NCBI GenBank assembly: GCA_017937125.1
Contig: JAGBEH010000001.1
Location: 310,001-374,000 of the forward strand
Direction of reading: 5' to 3'
DNA: 64,000 nt
From: Alistipes sp.
GTDB taxonomy: Bacteria; Bacteroidota; Bacteroidia; Bacteroidales; Rikenellaceae
Positions 17,066-26,039 of the stretch are shown here, piece by piece; the first letter of the stretch is position 1, and the number at the start of each line of letters is the position of its first letter. The position numbers and the translations under genes are program-made. The notes beneath the pieces are model-generated. The model worked only from the letters and a program-made list of their open reading frames with translations, was not told the DNA's origin and ran no database searches.

Positions 17066-17701
17066 TCAGCGGCGGTCGTAACGTTCTCCGACCGTCTTCC
17101 AGTCTATGCGTTTCCAGAGCGCTTTCACCGAATCGGCGCGTGCATTGCGATAGTCGATGTAGTAGGCGTGTTCCCATACGTCTATGCAGAGCAGCGGACG
17201 CATACCGTGACGCAGAGGGTTATCGGCATTCTGGCCGCTGAAAATCGCGAGCTTTCCCGACTTGTCCTCCGCGAGCCATACCCAGCCCGAGCCGAATAGC
17301 GCCGCGGCTGCGGCCGTCATCTGCTCCTTGAGCTTTTCTACCGACCCGAATTGGGCGTCTATCGCCTTGCGCAGGGCGCCTTCGGGTTCATGCTGAGGGT
17401 GCGGTGACAGCGTCGCGAAATAGAATTCGTGGTTCCAGGCCTGTGCGGCGTTGTTGAAAATCGCACCGTCGCTCTTTTCTATAATCGCTTCGAGCGACAT
17501 CTTTTCGTAGGGCGTGCCTGCGATCAGTTCGTTGAGTTTCGCCACGTATGCCGCGGCGTGTTTGTCGTGGTGGTAGCGCAGTGTCTCCTCCGAGATTTCC
17601 GGAGCGAGTGCCGTGTATTCATACGGCAATGGCGCCAGTGTGAATGTCTTTACAGCTGTGTCGGTCGTCATAAATAACAGTGTTAAAAATAATAGTTTCA
17701 T
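17066..17701 (-). CDS. Superoxide dismutase, Fe type, with an N-terminal export-like segment
   Basis: A 211-aa protein that converts superoxide to oxygen and peroxide. Metal ligands are seen in YHHDKH, WNHEFYF and DVWEHAYYIDYRN. The glutamine in NNAAQAWNHEF is typical of the iron form. The N-terminus has about 22 extra residues, MKLLFLTLLFMTTDTAVK, before the usual FTLAPLPYEYTALAPEIS start, so the enzyme may be exported or membrane-tethered. ATG 17701 is chosen; the extension to 17710 would use TTG. The protein is likely named SodB by homology. Confidence 0.9.
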   Translation of the reverse strand: MKLLFLTLLFMTTDTAVKTFTLAPLPYEYTALAPEISEETLRYHHDKHAAAYVAKLNELIAGTPYEKMSLEAIIEKSDGAIFNNAAQAWNHEFYFATLSPHPQHEPEGALRKAIDAQFGSVEKLKEQMTAAAAALFGSGWVWLAEDKSGKLAIFSGQNADNPLRHGMRPLLCIDVWEHAYYIDYRNARADSVKALWKRIDWKTVGERYDRR

Positions 17702-17758
17702 AATGTGCAACGGTTATCGTATTACTGTCATATTATGCAAAATCCGCTCCAATCCCGT

Positions 17759-19873
17759 TTATAGGTTGGCCAGCGTGTAGCTTATCATTTTCCGGCGTAT
17801 GTTCGCCGTGTCGTCGGGCAGCATCGAGTGGTTCTGGTCGGGGTAGATCATCATATCGTAACTTTTGCCCGCGCGGTTGAGCGCCCGTGCCATTTCGATG
17901 GTGTTTTGCAGGTGTACGTTGTCGTCGGCTGTGCCGTGCATAATCAGCAGGCGCGTACGGCTGTCGAGCTTGTCGGCGAAATTCACTGGCGAATTGTCGT
18001 CGTATCCCGACGGGTTCTCCTGCGGCAGGCCGTTGTATATTTCCGTGTAAATAGTGTCGTAGTATCGCCACGTGGTCACGGGGGCTACGGCTATCGCCAT
18101 CTTGAAAAGTCCTTCTCCCTTGAGAGCGCACCCCAAAGCCGTAAATCCGCCGTACGACCAGCCGTAAATGCCTATGCGTTCGGGATCTACATATGGCTGC
18201 GATGCCATATGGCGGGCGAACGATATCTGGTCTTCGACTTCCCGTGCACCCAGACTGCCGTATGTCGATTTCTTGAATTTTTCACCGCGCAATCCCGTCC
18301 CGCGGCCGTCGGTGCAGACCACTATGTAGCCGTGATCGACCAAGGCGTTCTCCCAGTCTATGCTCCAGCGGTCGGCGACCTGCTGCGAACCGGGACCCGA
18401 ATACTGCGTGAGCAGTATGGGATAACGCTTTGCGGGATCGAAGTCGAGCGGCCGTATCATATAGGCATTGAGCGTGTCGCCCCGTTCTGTCGTGAACGTG
18501 AAAAACTCCTTGTGCGGGAGTTCGCCGAAGGCGGCTACGCGCGCACGGCTGTCGGACAACGTGTCTATCGCTTTTCCGTCGGCACGGTGCACGGTGACGA
18601 TATGCGGTGTGGAGGCATTCGAGAATGTCGAAACATAGTATTTCATCCCCTCGCTCGGAGCTATGGCGTAAAATCCCTCGTCCGACGACAACTTGCGCTT
18701 GTCTTTGCCGTTGAGTTTTACCGACCACAGACTGCGGCGCAGGGGCGAACCCTCGGCGGATACGTACCATACGCGTTTTCCGTCGCAGCCCGCAAGCTGC
18801 GTCACCTCGTAGTCGCCTGCCGTTACGGCGTTAAGCAAGCCGTGCTCGGCGCTGTGCAGGTAGAGGTGCATATATCCCGCAGAGGTCTCCTCGCGTACGA
18901 TGAATCGGTCGCCGTCGATGAACAGTACGTCGTCGGCGCTCTTCCTCTCGACATATTGCGGCGCCCGTTCGTCGTAAATCACCTTTTGTACGCCGTTGCG
19001 GTCGGTGACTATCTCGAATCTGTCCTGTTTGCGGCTTACGCGGAAAAAGTATAGAGCGCCGTCGGGTGTCCAGCCGATCGACGAGATGTATTGGTCGGTA
19101 TTCGGCCCGACATCGACCTTGCGTTTCATACCTGAGTCGATGTCGTAGACCCACAGTTCGACCGTAGAGTTGGTCTCGCCCGCCCGAGGATATTTGAATG
19201 TGTACGGCTGCCCGTCGAGCGGGGCGTCGTAACGCATCATTTTGAATAACGGCACACGACTTTCGTCGAAACGGAGATAGGCAATCCGGCGGCTGTCGGG
19301 TGAGAAGGCATACGCCCGTGTGAACCCGAACTCTTCCTCGTACACCCAGTCGGTCGTGCCGTTGATTACGGAGTTCCACTCGCCGTCGTCGGTTACCGCC
19401 GTCGTCCGTTCCGATACGGGATCGAAAAGGTAGAGGTCGTTCTCTCGGGCGTATGCCAGCAGCCTGCCGTCGGGTGAGAAAGTCGCGTCGCGTACTCGCG
19501 ACAGTATTTTGCGGGGTGCCCCTCCGGTCTCTGCGAGCCAGTAGTCGGCCAGATACGAGTGGCGGTATATCGTTTCGAAACCCTCCTCCGAGGCGATGAG
19601 GATGTGCCGTTCGTCGGGGGAGAAGATGTAGTCTATCCATTTGAACGGAATGTCCGCTATCCCGACCGTCCGCTCCTTGTCCTCATAGCTGCGCATCGCG
19701 ATGCCGTTGCGCGTGCGGAATGTATAGTTGCGGCCGTCGGCCGTCGGGCGCAGACCCGAAATGCGGCTGTCGGCCCGTTTCAGTTCGGCGATGCGGGCAT
19801 AGTCGTCCTGCGCCCGAACCGCAACGGCCATGCAGGCGAGTACGGCCGCGAGGATATATTTCCTTATGTCCAT
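17759..19873 (-). CDS. S9 family dipeptidyl peptidase IV-like protease
   Basis: A 704-aa secreted or periplasmic serine peptidase that removes dipeptides after proline or alanine. A signal peptide (MDIRKYILAAVLACMAVAVRAQ) starts at ATG 19873. A beta-propeller DPPIV N-domain covers about 40-430, and the alpha/beta-hydrolase domain has GWSYGG (nucleophile serine), TADDNV (aspartate) and DQNHSM (histidine). The active-site pair of glutamates EE in VYEEEFGFTRAY matches DPPIV. Length is typical. It supports peptide scavenging. Confidence 0.9.
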   Translation of the reverse strand: MDIRKYILAAVLACMAVAVRAQDDYARIAELKRADSRISGLRPTADGRNYTFRTRNGIAMRSYEDKERTVGIADIPFKWIDYIFSPDERHILIASEEGFETIYRHSYLADYWLAETGGAPRKILSRVRDATFSPDGRLLAYARENDLYLFDPVSERTTAVTDDGEWNSVINGTTDWVYEEEFGFTRAYAFSPDSRRIAYLRFDESRVPLFKMMRYDAPLDGQPYTFKYPRAGETNSTVELWVYDIDSGMKRKVDVGPNTDQYISSIGWTPDGALYFFRVSRKQDRFEIVTDRNGVQKVIYDERAPQYVERKSADDVLFIDGDRFIVREETSAGYMHLYLHSAEHGLLNAVTAGDYEVTQLAGCDGKRVWYVSAEGSPLRRSLWSVKLNGKDKRKLSSDEGFYAIAPSEGMKYYVSTFSNASTPHIVTVHRADGKAIDTLSDSRARVAAFGELPHKEFFTFTTERGDTLNAYMIRPLDFDPAKRYPILLTQYSGPGSQQVADRWSIDWENALVDHGYIVVCTDGRGTGLRGEKFKKSTYGSLGAREVEDQISFARHMASQPYVDPERIGIYGWSYGGFTALGCALKGEGLFKMAIAVAPVTTWRYYDTIYTEIYNGLPQENPSGYDDNSPVNFADKLDSRTRLLIMHGTADDNVHLQNTIEMARALNRAGKSYDMMIYPDQNHSMLPDDTANIRRKMISYTLANL

Positions 19874-19880
19874 AGTACCG

Positions 19881-20567
19881 TTAAATGTCGTCCACATTGA
19901 AATCGTAGCCCATCCGCTTGTCGGTCACGAACTTGGAATTGTCCATTTTGGTATTGAACTGGTCTACGGTGACGCGCTTGTTGCATTCGAACGGCGGCAT
20001 CAGCAGGTCGAAGTTCAGGGCATAGTTTATCGCCGTCTCGAGTATTGTCACGAGCGATGCGCGGTCGATCTCCGAGTTGCCGAAACTCATCGGGCGTACG
20101 AGCGTCTGGCGTTTGCCCTCGACGAAGAATTTCCGCTCGCGGTTGATGAATATGCGGCCAATGAGGTAGCCTCCGTCGGCATTTCTGTTGTATTTGAACG
20201 AATCCGACAGGAAGTTGTAGATGTTGATGACGCCGCAATACGAATTGGCCTTGTCCTCCTGTACGTAGCGATTCTGCCATATTATGTGGTTCGAGTCGAA
20301 CTCGAAGACGTCGGTGTGCATCTGGAATATCAGCAGGTCGCTGGCTATCTGCAACTGCGCCTCGTGCTTGCCGCGGTCGCGGTATTCCAGACGTACGCGC
20401 TTGTCGAGCTTGCCCTCGAGCGCGTCGTCCATTTCCGATGCCATTTCGAACAGCGTGTCTTTCAGTTCGTTGAATGCTGCGAACGTGTTGTCGAATACTT
20501 TCTGTTTCAGCGTCGATTTTTCGACTATCGTCGCCAATATTTTCTCGCGTAATGATTGTGTGACCAT
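19881..20567 (-). CDS. Conserved hypothetical protein, 228 aa
   Basis: A soluble, mixed alpha/beta protein without signal peptide, starting MVTQSLREKILATIVEKSTLKQKVFDN. No catalytic motif is obvious. It sits 7 bases before the peptidase gene and 14 bases after the glucosaminidase gene, on the same strand, so all three may share a transcript. I do not recognise the family; similar proteins appear restricted to Bacteroidales as far as I recall. Confidence 0.75.
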   Translation of the reverse strand: MVTQSLREKILATIVEKSTLKQKVFDNTFAAFNELKDTLFEMASEMDDALEGKLDKRVRLEYRDRGKHEAQLQIASDLLIFQMHTDVFEFDSNHIIWQNRYVQEDKANSYCGVINIYNFLSDSFKYNRNADGGYLIGRIFINRERKFFVEGKRQTLVRPMSFGNSEIDRASLVTILETAINYALNFDLLMPPFECNKRVTVDQFNTKMDNSKFVTDKRMGYDFNVDDI

Positions 20568-20581
20568 ATTGAGCGTAATGT

Positions 20582-21559
20582 TTAACGTAATTTTATGGTT
20601 TTACCGACGGGCAGAGGCGTGTCGGGTTTCATTTTGTTGATCTTCGCCAGCGATTTGACCTTTATGCCGTAGGATTGTGCCAGCATACGGAGCGTCTCGC
20701 CTTGGCGCACAGTGTGCAGCAGGGTGTTGCCCTCCCAGCGTTTGCGCTTCGGCTCGATGTATATTATGTCGCCTTCGGAGGGCTGCGATGCGGCATTCGC
20801 GTCATTGAAGCGACGCAGACTTTTCGGCGAGACGAGGAACAGCGAGGCTATGTGCTCGTACATATCGTCTTTCTTGGCTATTACGTAGCATACGTCGTTC
20901 GTGCGATAGACATTGTATCCTCGGTGCGCGTTTATCGTTACGCGGTAGGCATCGGGGTCTATGCCTCCGGAGCCGCCTGCGGTCGCGGGGACGGCCTCTC
21001 CGGTCTCCGATGCGCCGTGTGCCGCGGCGTAGGCGCGCTCGCCCTCGTCGGTGTCGAGCAGATAGAGTTTGTTCTCCTCGATCAGGCGTATGAGCCGTTC
21101 GGCATAGTCGGGGGCCGTGGCGTAACCTGCGGCCTTGAGTCCCCGCGCCCAGCTTTTATAGTCGGTCGAGGAGTAGACGAACAGCGAGTCGTAGCGCGGC
21201 TGTCGGTCGAGAAACTCGGCGTGGTCCTGATACGAGGCCTCTACCGAGGGGTATTTGCGGAAGCATTCGGCCTTTTCGTCGTCGTCATAGTGGAACGTTT
21301 CGCCCGTCCAGTCCTTTTTGCATTTGATGCCGAAATGGTTGTTCGACGAGCGTGCCAGAGGGCTGTTGCCGTTGCCCGACTCGAGAATTCCTTGGGCCAT
21401 AGTTATGCTGGCTGGAATCCCGTAACGCTGCATATGCGCTATGGCTATGTGCTTGTAGCGGTTCACATACTCCTCGCGCGTAAGGTTCTGGGATACCGCC
21501 GTGCCGACCGAAAGGGCCAACAAAACGGCCGAAAGTATTGTTTGTTTCGAAAAAATCAT
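20582..21559 (-). CDS. Secreted glucosaminidase with LysM repeats
   Basis: A 325-aa peptidoglycan hydrolase. After a signal peptide (MIFSKQTILSAVLLALSVGTAVSQ) comes a GH73-type glucosaminidase domain (about 30-180) with the motif ITMAQGILESGNGNSPLA, whose glutamate is the expected catalyst, and NNHFGIKCK. Two LysM-like segments occupy the last 120 residues, ending HTVRQGETLRMLAQSYGI. The start at 21559 is supported by a minus-strand TATCTTTG box at 21582-21589, which would lie inside the longer reading frame. It probably cleaves glycan chains for cell-wall growth. Confidence 0.88.
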   Translation of the reverse strand: MIFSKQTILSAVLLALSVGTAVSQNLTREEYVNRYKHIAIAHMQRYGIPASITMAQGILESGNGNSPLARSSNNHFGIKCKKDWTGETFHYDDDEKAECFRKYPSVEASYQDHAEFLDRQPRYDSLFVYSSTDYKSWARGLKAAGYATAPDYAERLIRLIEENKLYLLDTDEGERAYAAAHGASETGEAVPATAGGSGGIDPDAYRVTINAHRGYNVYRTNDVCYVIAKKDDMYEHIASLFLVSPKSLRRFNDANAASQPSEGDIIYIEPKRKRWEGNTLLHTVRQGETLRMLAQSYGIKVKSLAKINKMKPDTPLPVGKTIKLR

Positions 21560-21589
21560 TATCTTTGTATTTAGATCAAGGCAAAGATA
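21538..21589. promoter_or_regulatory. Divergent overlapping promoters (glucosaminidase and DUF4254 genes)
   Basis: Plus strand: TTG at 21538-21540, 19 bp, TATCTTTG at 21560-21567 for the DUF4254 operon. Minus strand: TATCTTTG complementary to 21582-21589 for the glucosaminidase gene. The two transcripts would overlap at their 5' ends. Confidence 0.7.
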
Positions 21590-21629
21590 TGTTTTTCTGC
21601 CGAGAATAACAACAAAACCGAAATAAGAT

Positions 21630-22235
21630 ATGTTTACTGAAAATGCGATGAAAATTTTCAATCGGTCGGTCGAAGATTATCACCGATTCGATGATGTGGA
21701 TCACGCGGAACAGAATCCTTATGAGGACGGGACTCTCGATTATCTGCTATATAAGAAGAATTGGATCGATGCCGTGCAGTGGCATCTCGAGGATATTATC
21801 CGCGACCCGAACATCGATCCCGTCGAAGCGTTGAAAATCAAGCGCCGTATAGACGCCTCGAATCAGGTGCGTACGGATATGGTCGAATATATAGACTCGT
21901 ATCTGCTCGACAAGTATAAGGACGTGGTGCCTGCCGCCGATGCCTCGATCAATACCGAGACGCCCGCGTGGGCTATAGACCGCCTGTCGATTCTCGAGTT
22001 GAAGATTTATCATATGCGTCGCGAGGCGATGCGCACCGATGTCGATGACGCTCACCGCAACGCCTGCCGCAAGAAACTCGACACCCTGCTCGAACAGCAG
22101 CGCGATTTGTCGGCTGCCATAGAGGAGCTTATCTCCGACATAGAGGCGGGGCGCAAATATATGAAGACCTACAAACAGATGAAGATGTACAACGATCCTG
22201 CGCTCAACCCTGTTCTGTATGGGAATAAGAAGTAG
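21630..22235 (+). CDS. DUF4254 family protein
   Basis: A 201-aa soluble helical protein with the family pattern HRFDDVDHAEQNPYEDGTLDYLLYKKNWIDAVQWHLEDIIRDP and RLSILELKIYHM. Function is unknown. In Bacteroidales it is regularly placed directly before a glycosyltransferase 9 gene, as here (17-base overlap), so a role in lipopolysaccharide or surface glycan assembly is inferred. Confidence 0.85.
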   Translation: MFTENAMKIFNRSVEDYHRFDDVDHAEQNPYEDGTLDYLLYKKNWIDAVQWHLEDIIRDPNIDPVEALKIKRRIDASNQVRTDMVEYIDSYLLDKYKDVVPAADASINTETPAWAIDRLSILELKIYHMRREAMRTDVDDAHRNACRKKLDTLLEQQRDLSAAIEELISDIEAGRKYMKTYKQMKMYNDPALNPVLYGNKK

Positions 22236-23253
22236 GGCGCTGCCTCGACATATTCTCGTCGTGCGTCTGTCGGCTATGGGCGATGTGGCGATGCTGCCGC
22301 ATGCCATAGGGGCATTGAAGACCGCTTATCCCGACGTTAAGGTCACCGTGGCTACGCGTGAGATGTTCAGACCTTTTTTCGAGGGGCTGGACGTCGGATT
22401 TATGCCTGTCGAGGTGCGCAGGGAGCACCACGGCATAAAGGGGCTGCTCGCCTTGTCGCGCGATATACGTACGATGGGGATCGATGCCTTCGCCGATGCG
22501 CATCACGTTTTGAGATCGTTTTTCGTGAGGGCCGTGCTGTGGCTCCACGGCGTGCGTACGGCGCGCATAACCAAAGACCATTTTCAGAAATGGTACAGGG
22601 TGAAACACGCTCATTCCAACAATAATCTGCTGAAACATACCGTCACACGTTATTGCGACGTATTCCGCAAGTTCGGCTTCGTGTTCGACGACCCGCAGCC
22701 GCCCGTAAAGAAGGAGCGCCCCAATCCTATGGGGCCGAAAAACGGCATATGGGTGGGATTCGCACCCTTTTCGGCGCATAAGGGCAAGACATATCCCGAG
22801 GATTTGAGCCGCGAGGTCGTACGTATGCTTTCCGAACGTTACGATCGCGTGTTCATCCACGGCGGTGGTGGCGGGGAGGCTCGCTTCGCGGCCGAGATGG
22901 AGGCCGAATATCCCAATGTCACGGCGATGTACGGGAAATCGGGAGGTTTCGGCGAGGAGATGAACCTCATTTCCAACCTCGATTGCGTCGTGTCGATGGA
23001 TTCGCTGGTGATGCATCTCGCGTCGCTGACGGCTACGCCCGTCGTCTCCGTATGGGGCGCCACCCATCCGAAGATGGGCTTTTTCGGATACGGATGCGAC
23101 CCCGAGGGTATTTTGCAGGCGGATATGAAATGCCGTCCCTGCTCGACCTACGGCAATACGAAGTGCAAGTACGGAGATTACCGATGCATTCATACGGTAA
23201 CCCCCCTAATGATTGTTGAACGGGTGGAACGAATTATAGCCAAGAACGGATGA
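22219..23253 (+). CDS. Glycosyltransferase family 9 (heptosyltransferase-like)
   Basis: A 344-aa GT9 protein that probably adds a sugar to the inner core of lipopolysaccharide at the cytoplasmic face. It shows the N-terminal HILVVRLSAMGDVAM motif and the C-terminal donor-site pattern CVVSMDSLVMHLASLTATPVVSVWGATHP. The ATG lies inside the DUF4254 gene and the stop overlaps the next start by 4 bases (ATGA), so the three genes are translationally coupled. The transferred sugar cannot be read from sequence. Confidence 0.9.
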   Translation: MGIRSRALPRHILVVRLSAMGDVAMLPHAIGALKTAYPDVKVTVATREMFRPFFEGLDVGFMPVEVRREHHGIKGLLALSRDIRTMGIDAFADAHHVLRSFFVRAVLWLHGVRTARITKDHFQKWYRVKHAHSNNNLLKHTVTRYCDVFRKFGFVFDDPQPPVKKERPNPMGPKNGIWVGFAPFSAHKGKTYPEDLSREVVRMLSERYDRVFIHGGGGGEARFAAEMEAEYPNVTAMYGKSGGFGEEMNLISNLDCVVSMDSLVMHLASLTATPVVSVWGATHPKMGFFGYGCDPEGILQADMKCRPCSTYGNTKCKYGDYRCIHTVTPLMIVERVERIIAKNG

Positions 23254-25943
23254 GACGCCTGCTGATTTCGATTTTTATTGTTTTGACGGGCTGTTTTACA
23301 CAGGGCGTCTATGCTCAGGCGTTACCTGCGGAGTCCGATTTTACGGGACAGATCACCGAAGCGTTTCTCAATCACTATAAGCACGGCGGTTTGCAGGAGA
23401 AACTATATCTCGTGACCGACAAGCCTTATTACAGTGCGGGAGAGACCGTATGGTTCAGCGCATTCGTTCTCAATTCTCTGTTTTTCACCCGATTTACCGA
23501 ATCGTCGTTCATCTACGTGGAACTTGTGAGCGGTGAAGGCGGACTCGTTACGCGTCTGAAAGTCAAGGGCGAGAACGGCCGCTTCGACAATTGTATGGAG
23601 CTGCCCGCGAAACTCGCGGCAGGGCGTTATACGTTGCGTGCCTATACCAAATGGATGACCAATTTCGACGATTCTTTCCTCTTCCGCAAGGAGATAGAGA
23701 TAGCCAACCCCATAGATGACGCCGTGCAGCCGCGGATAACCTACACCATAAACAATGACCGTTCGGTGGCTGCGCGCATCGCATTCGAGACCGATGCGGG
23801 CGAACCTATAGTGTCGTGCCCCGTGGAGTATTCGCTCCATATCAACGGCAAGACGAACAGCTACGCATCGAAAACGAACGAAAAGGGTGTGCTGTCGTTC
23901 AAGTTCAAACCGTCGCTCGACGCCGGCGACTGCCTGAGCTTCAGGATCGAGGCCAATAACCGCATACTCAATCGTACGGTTCCGCTGCCTACCTTTTCCG
24001 ACGACTTCGCATTGCAGTTTATGCCCGAAGGCGGCAATCTCATTGCGGGACTTTCGCAGATCGTGGCATTCAAGGCAACGGGTGTGGACGGCGCTTCGGC
24101 GGATGTCGAGGGGTATGTATCGAACGCTTCGGGCGAACGCATCTGCGACATATCTTCGCGCCATGCGGGTATGGGGATGTTCATATTTACGGCCTATGAG
24201 GGTGTGAAATATACGGCTACCGTAACGTCTTCACGCGGAGTTACGCGCACCTTTGCATTGCCTGCGGCCCAGCCTTCGGGATGTGCGCTGCACGTGAAGC
24301 GCAGTGCCGGCAACAGCCTTCTCATACGGCTGCAAACTACGGACGACCTGCCTTTGGACCGTCTCGCCATCGTGGTGCAGGCGCGCGGCAAGGCCGAGTG
24401 CGTTGTGGAGAACCCAGCTCGTATCAACAGGCTGCCGCTCGACAAGATGCAGAGCGGCGTGGCGCAAATATCCGTCATCGATAAGCCTTCGAAGAGGGTT
24501 ATTGCCGAACGTCTCTTTTTCGTCAATAACCGCAAATTCGCGTCGGCCGATATTGCGGCGAATACCTCGGAGTTCGCTCCCCACCAGAAAATCACGCTCG
24601 ACATAGATGTCCGCAACAGCGACGGCAATCCTGTCGAGGGCGATTTCGTCGTGTCGGTGACCGATGCTGCTGTCGTACGCGACGATAACGGCGGTGACAA
24701 TATCTTCTCTTATTTGCTGCTTACCTCCGACTTGCGGGGGCGTATCGAAAACCCGACATATTATTTCGAGTCCGACGATGCCGTACGTGCCGACAATCTC
24801 GACCTCGTGATGCTGACGCACGGATGGCGCCGCTATTCGCTCGAATCGCTGCTCGCGGGCAAATGCAACGAGATACGCTATCCGGTCGAATCCACCCAGC
24901 GCATCACCGGTTATGTTACGGGTATCGTAGGCAAGGCCAAGAGCCCCAGCCTGTTGATAATGGAGAAGAAGAGCCGTTATTCGGGACTTTTCGAACTTAC
25001 GGAATCGAATAATTTCATCATTACGGGGCTCGATGTCCCCGATACCGCCTACTATTATATTCAGGCTCTCAACCGTCGCGGTCACAGCCGTGCGGTAAGG
25101 ATAAGGGTCGATCCCGACACGTATCCTCCGACGAATGCGGGACTGTACCGACCTCATTTCAAGAGTCTGACGTCGTCCGTTCCCGAGAATTTTCTTATGC
25201 GCTCGAAAGAGAGCTATTACAACGACGGCGGTATGCGCATAATCGATATAGAGGAGGTGGTGGTTACCGCCCAGCGTGTGGAGAACTATTCGTATTCTTC
25301 GGTCGTGGACAGTTTCAATACGCTGCGCGGGTTGTCGAACTATGCGTCGATCTACGATGCCTTGCAGCGGTTCCGCAAACTGAATGTCTCGGGTACCAAC
25401 GTGACGGTCCGACGGGAGCGGCGCAATTTCGTGGAGATAGGGGATATGATGGGCGATACGGATGCGGATATGGCGGATGAGGAGGAGGCTGTGCCTGCCG
25501 TCTACATCAACGGAATGTCGGCGGACGTCAATTCTTTGGATCTCTATTCTCTGGAGGATGTCAAGAGCCTGTCGTACGTGGATGCCGCGGATGCCATTTT
25601 TCTCGGAGCCGAGGCGAAATACGGGGCGATAATTATGGAGGTGAAGGATGTGCGCAATGCCGTTACGTCGGAGAATGAAACTATGGCGAAAGTCCTTGTC
25701 CCCGGATATTGCAAGCCGGTCGAGTTCTTTGCACCTTGCTACGACCGTCCCGACCCCGACCGCAAGAAGGATATTCGTTCCACCATCGCTTGGGAGCCGC
25801 GGTTGCGCAGCGGCGCCGACGGCAAGGCGCGTGTCACGTTCTGGTCGGCCGACAGGCGCAACGACTACAACGTAGTTCTCGAAGGCATTACCTCCGAAGG
25901 CGAGCTGTGTCGTGCTACGGCGCGCTTGACCGCCGAGAAATAG
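23250..25943 (+). CDS. Large secreted MG2-like/TonB-plug-like envelope protein
   Basis: An 897-aa protein with a signal peptide (MRRLLISIFIVLTGCFTQGVYAQ). Residues about 45-150 match the MG2-like start LYLVTDKPYYSAGETVWFSAFV common to large Bacteroidetes envelope proteins. Beta-rich repeats follow. Residues about 655-800 resemble a TonB-dependent receptor plug (IEEVVVTAQR, VYINGMSAD, LEDVKSLSYVDAADAIFLGAEAKYGAIIMEV) but no barrel follows. Its exact role is unknown; it may belong to an envelope secretion or assembly pathway. Coupled to the GT9 gene by ATGA. Confidence 0.8.
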   Translation: MRRLLISIFIVLTGCFTQGVYAQALPAESDFTGQITEAFLNHYKHGGLQEKLYLVTDKPYYSAGETVWFSAFVLNSLFFTRFTESSFIYVELVSGEGGLVTRLKVKGENGRFDNCMELPAKLAAGRYTLRAYTKWMTNFDDSFLFRKEIEIANPIDDAVQPRITYTINNDRSVAARIAFETDAGEPIVSCPVEYSLHINGKTNSYASKTNEKGVLSFKFKPSLDAGDCLSFRIEANNRILNRTVPLPTFSDDFALQFMPEGGNLIAGLSQIVAFKATGVDGASADVEGYVSNASGERICDISSRHAGMGMFIFTAYEGVKYTATVTSSRGVTRTFALPAAQPSGCALHVKRSAGNSLLIRLQTTDDLPLDRLAIVVQARGKAECVVENPARINRLPLDKMQSGVAQISVIDKPSKRVIAERLFFVNNRKFASADIAANTSEFAPHQKITLDIDVRNSDGNPVEGDFVVSVTDAAVVRDDNGGDNIFSYLLLTSDLRGRIENPTYYFESDDAVRADNLDLVMLTHGWRRYSLESLLAGKCNEIRYPVESTQRITGYVTGIVGKAKSPSLLIMEKKSRYSGLFELTESNNFIITGLDVPDTAYYYIQALNRRGHSRAVRIRVDPDTYPPTNAGLYRPHFKSLTSSVPENFLMRSKESYYNDGGMRIIDIEEVVVTAQRVENYSYSSVVDSFNTLRGLSNYASIYDALQRFRKLNVSGTNVTVRRERRNFVEIGDMMGDTDADMADEEEAVPAVYINGMSADVNSLDLYSLEDVKSLSYVDAADAIFLGAEAKYGAIIMEVKDVRNAVTSENETMAKVLVPGYCKPVEFFAPCYDRPDPDRKKDIRSTIAWEPRLRSGADGKARVTFWSADRRNDYNVVLEGITSEGELCRATARLTAEK

Positions 25944-25981
25944 CGGCATCCCGATCTGTCTCGATTTGGTATAAATACCGA

Positions 25982-26011
25982 TTGTCGCGACGAAGAGTAT
26001 TCGTATCTTTG
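25982..26011 (+). promoter_or_regulatory. Promoter of the porin gene
   Basis: TTG at 25982-25984, 19 bp spacer, TATCTTTG at 26004-26011, then a predicted start near 26018 and the ATG at 26040. A textbook Bacteroidetes promoter. Confidence 0.85.
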
Positions 26012-26039
26012 CATAAACGGACAATTATGATTTGATTTT

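Noticed and set aside
24231-26024. 597-residue antisense frame over the MG2-like gene
   Set aside because: No domain, arginine- and histidine-rich shadow of a real plus-strand gene with a signal peptide.
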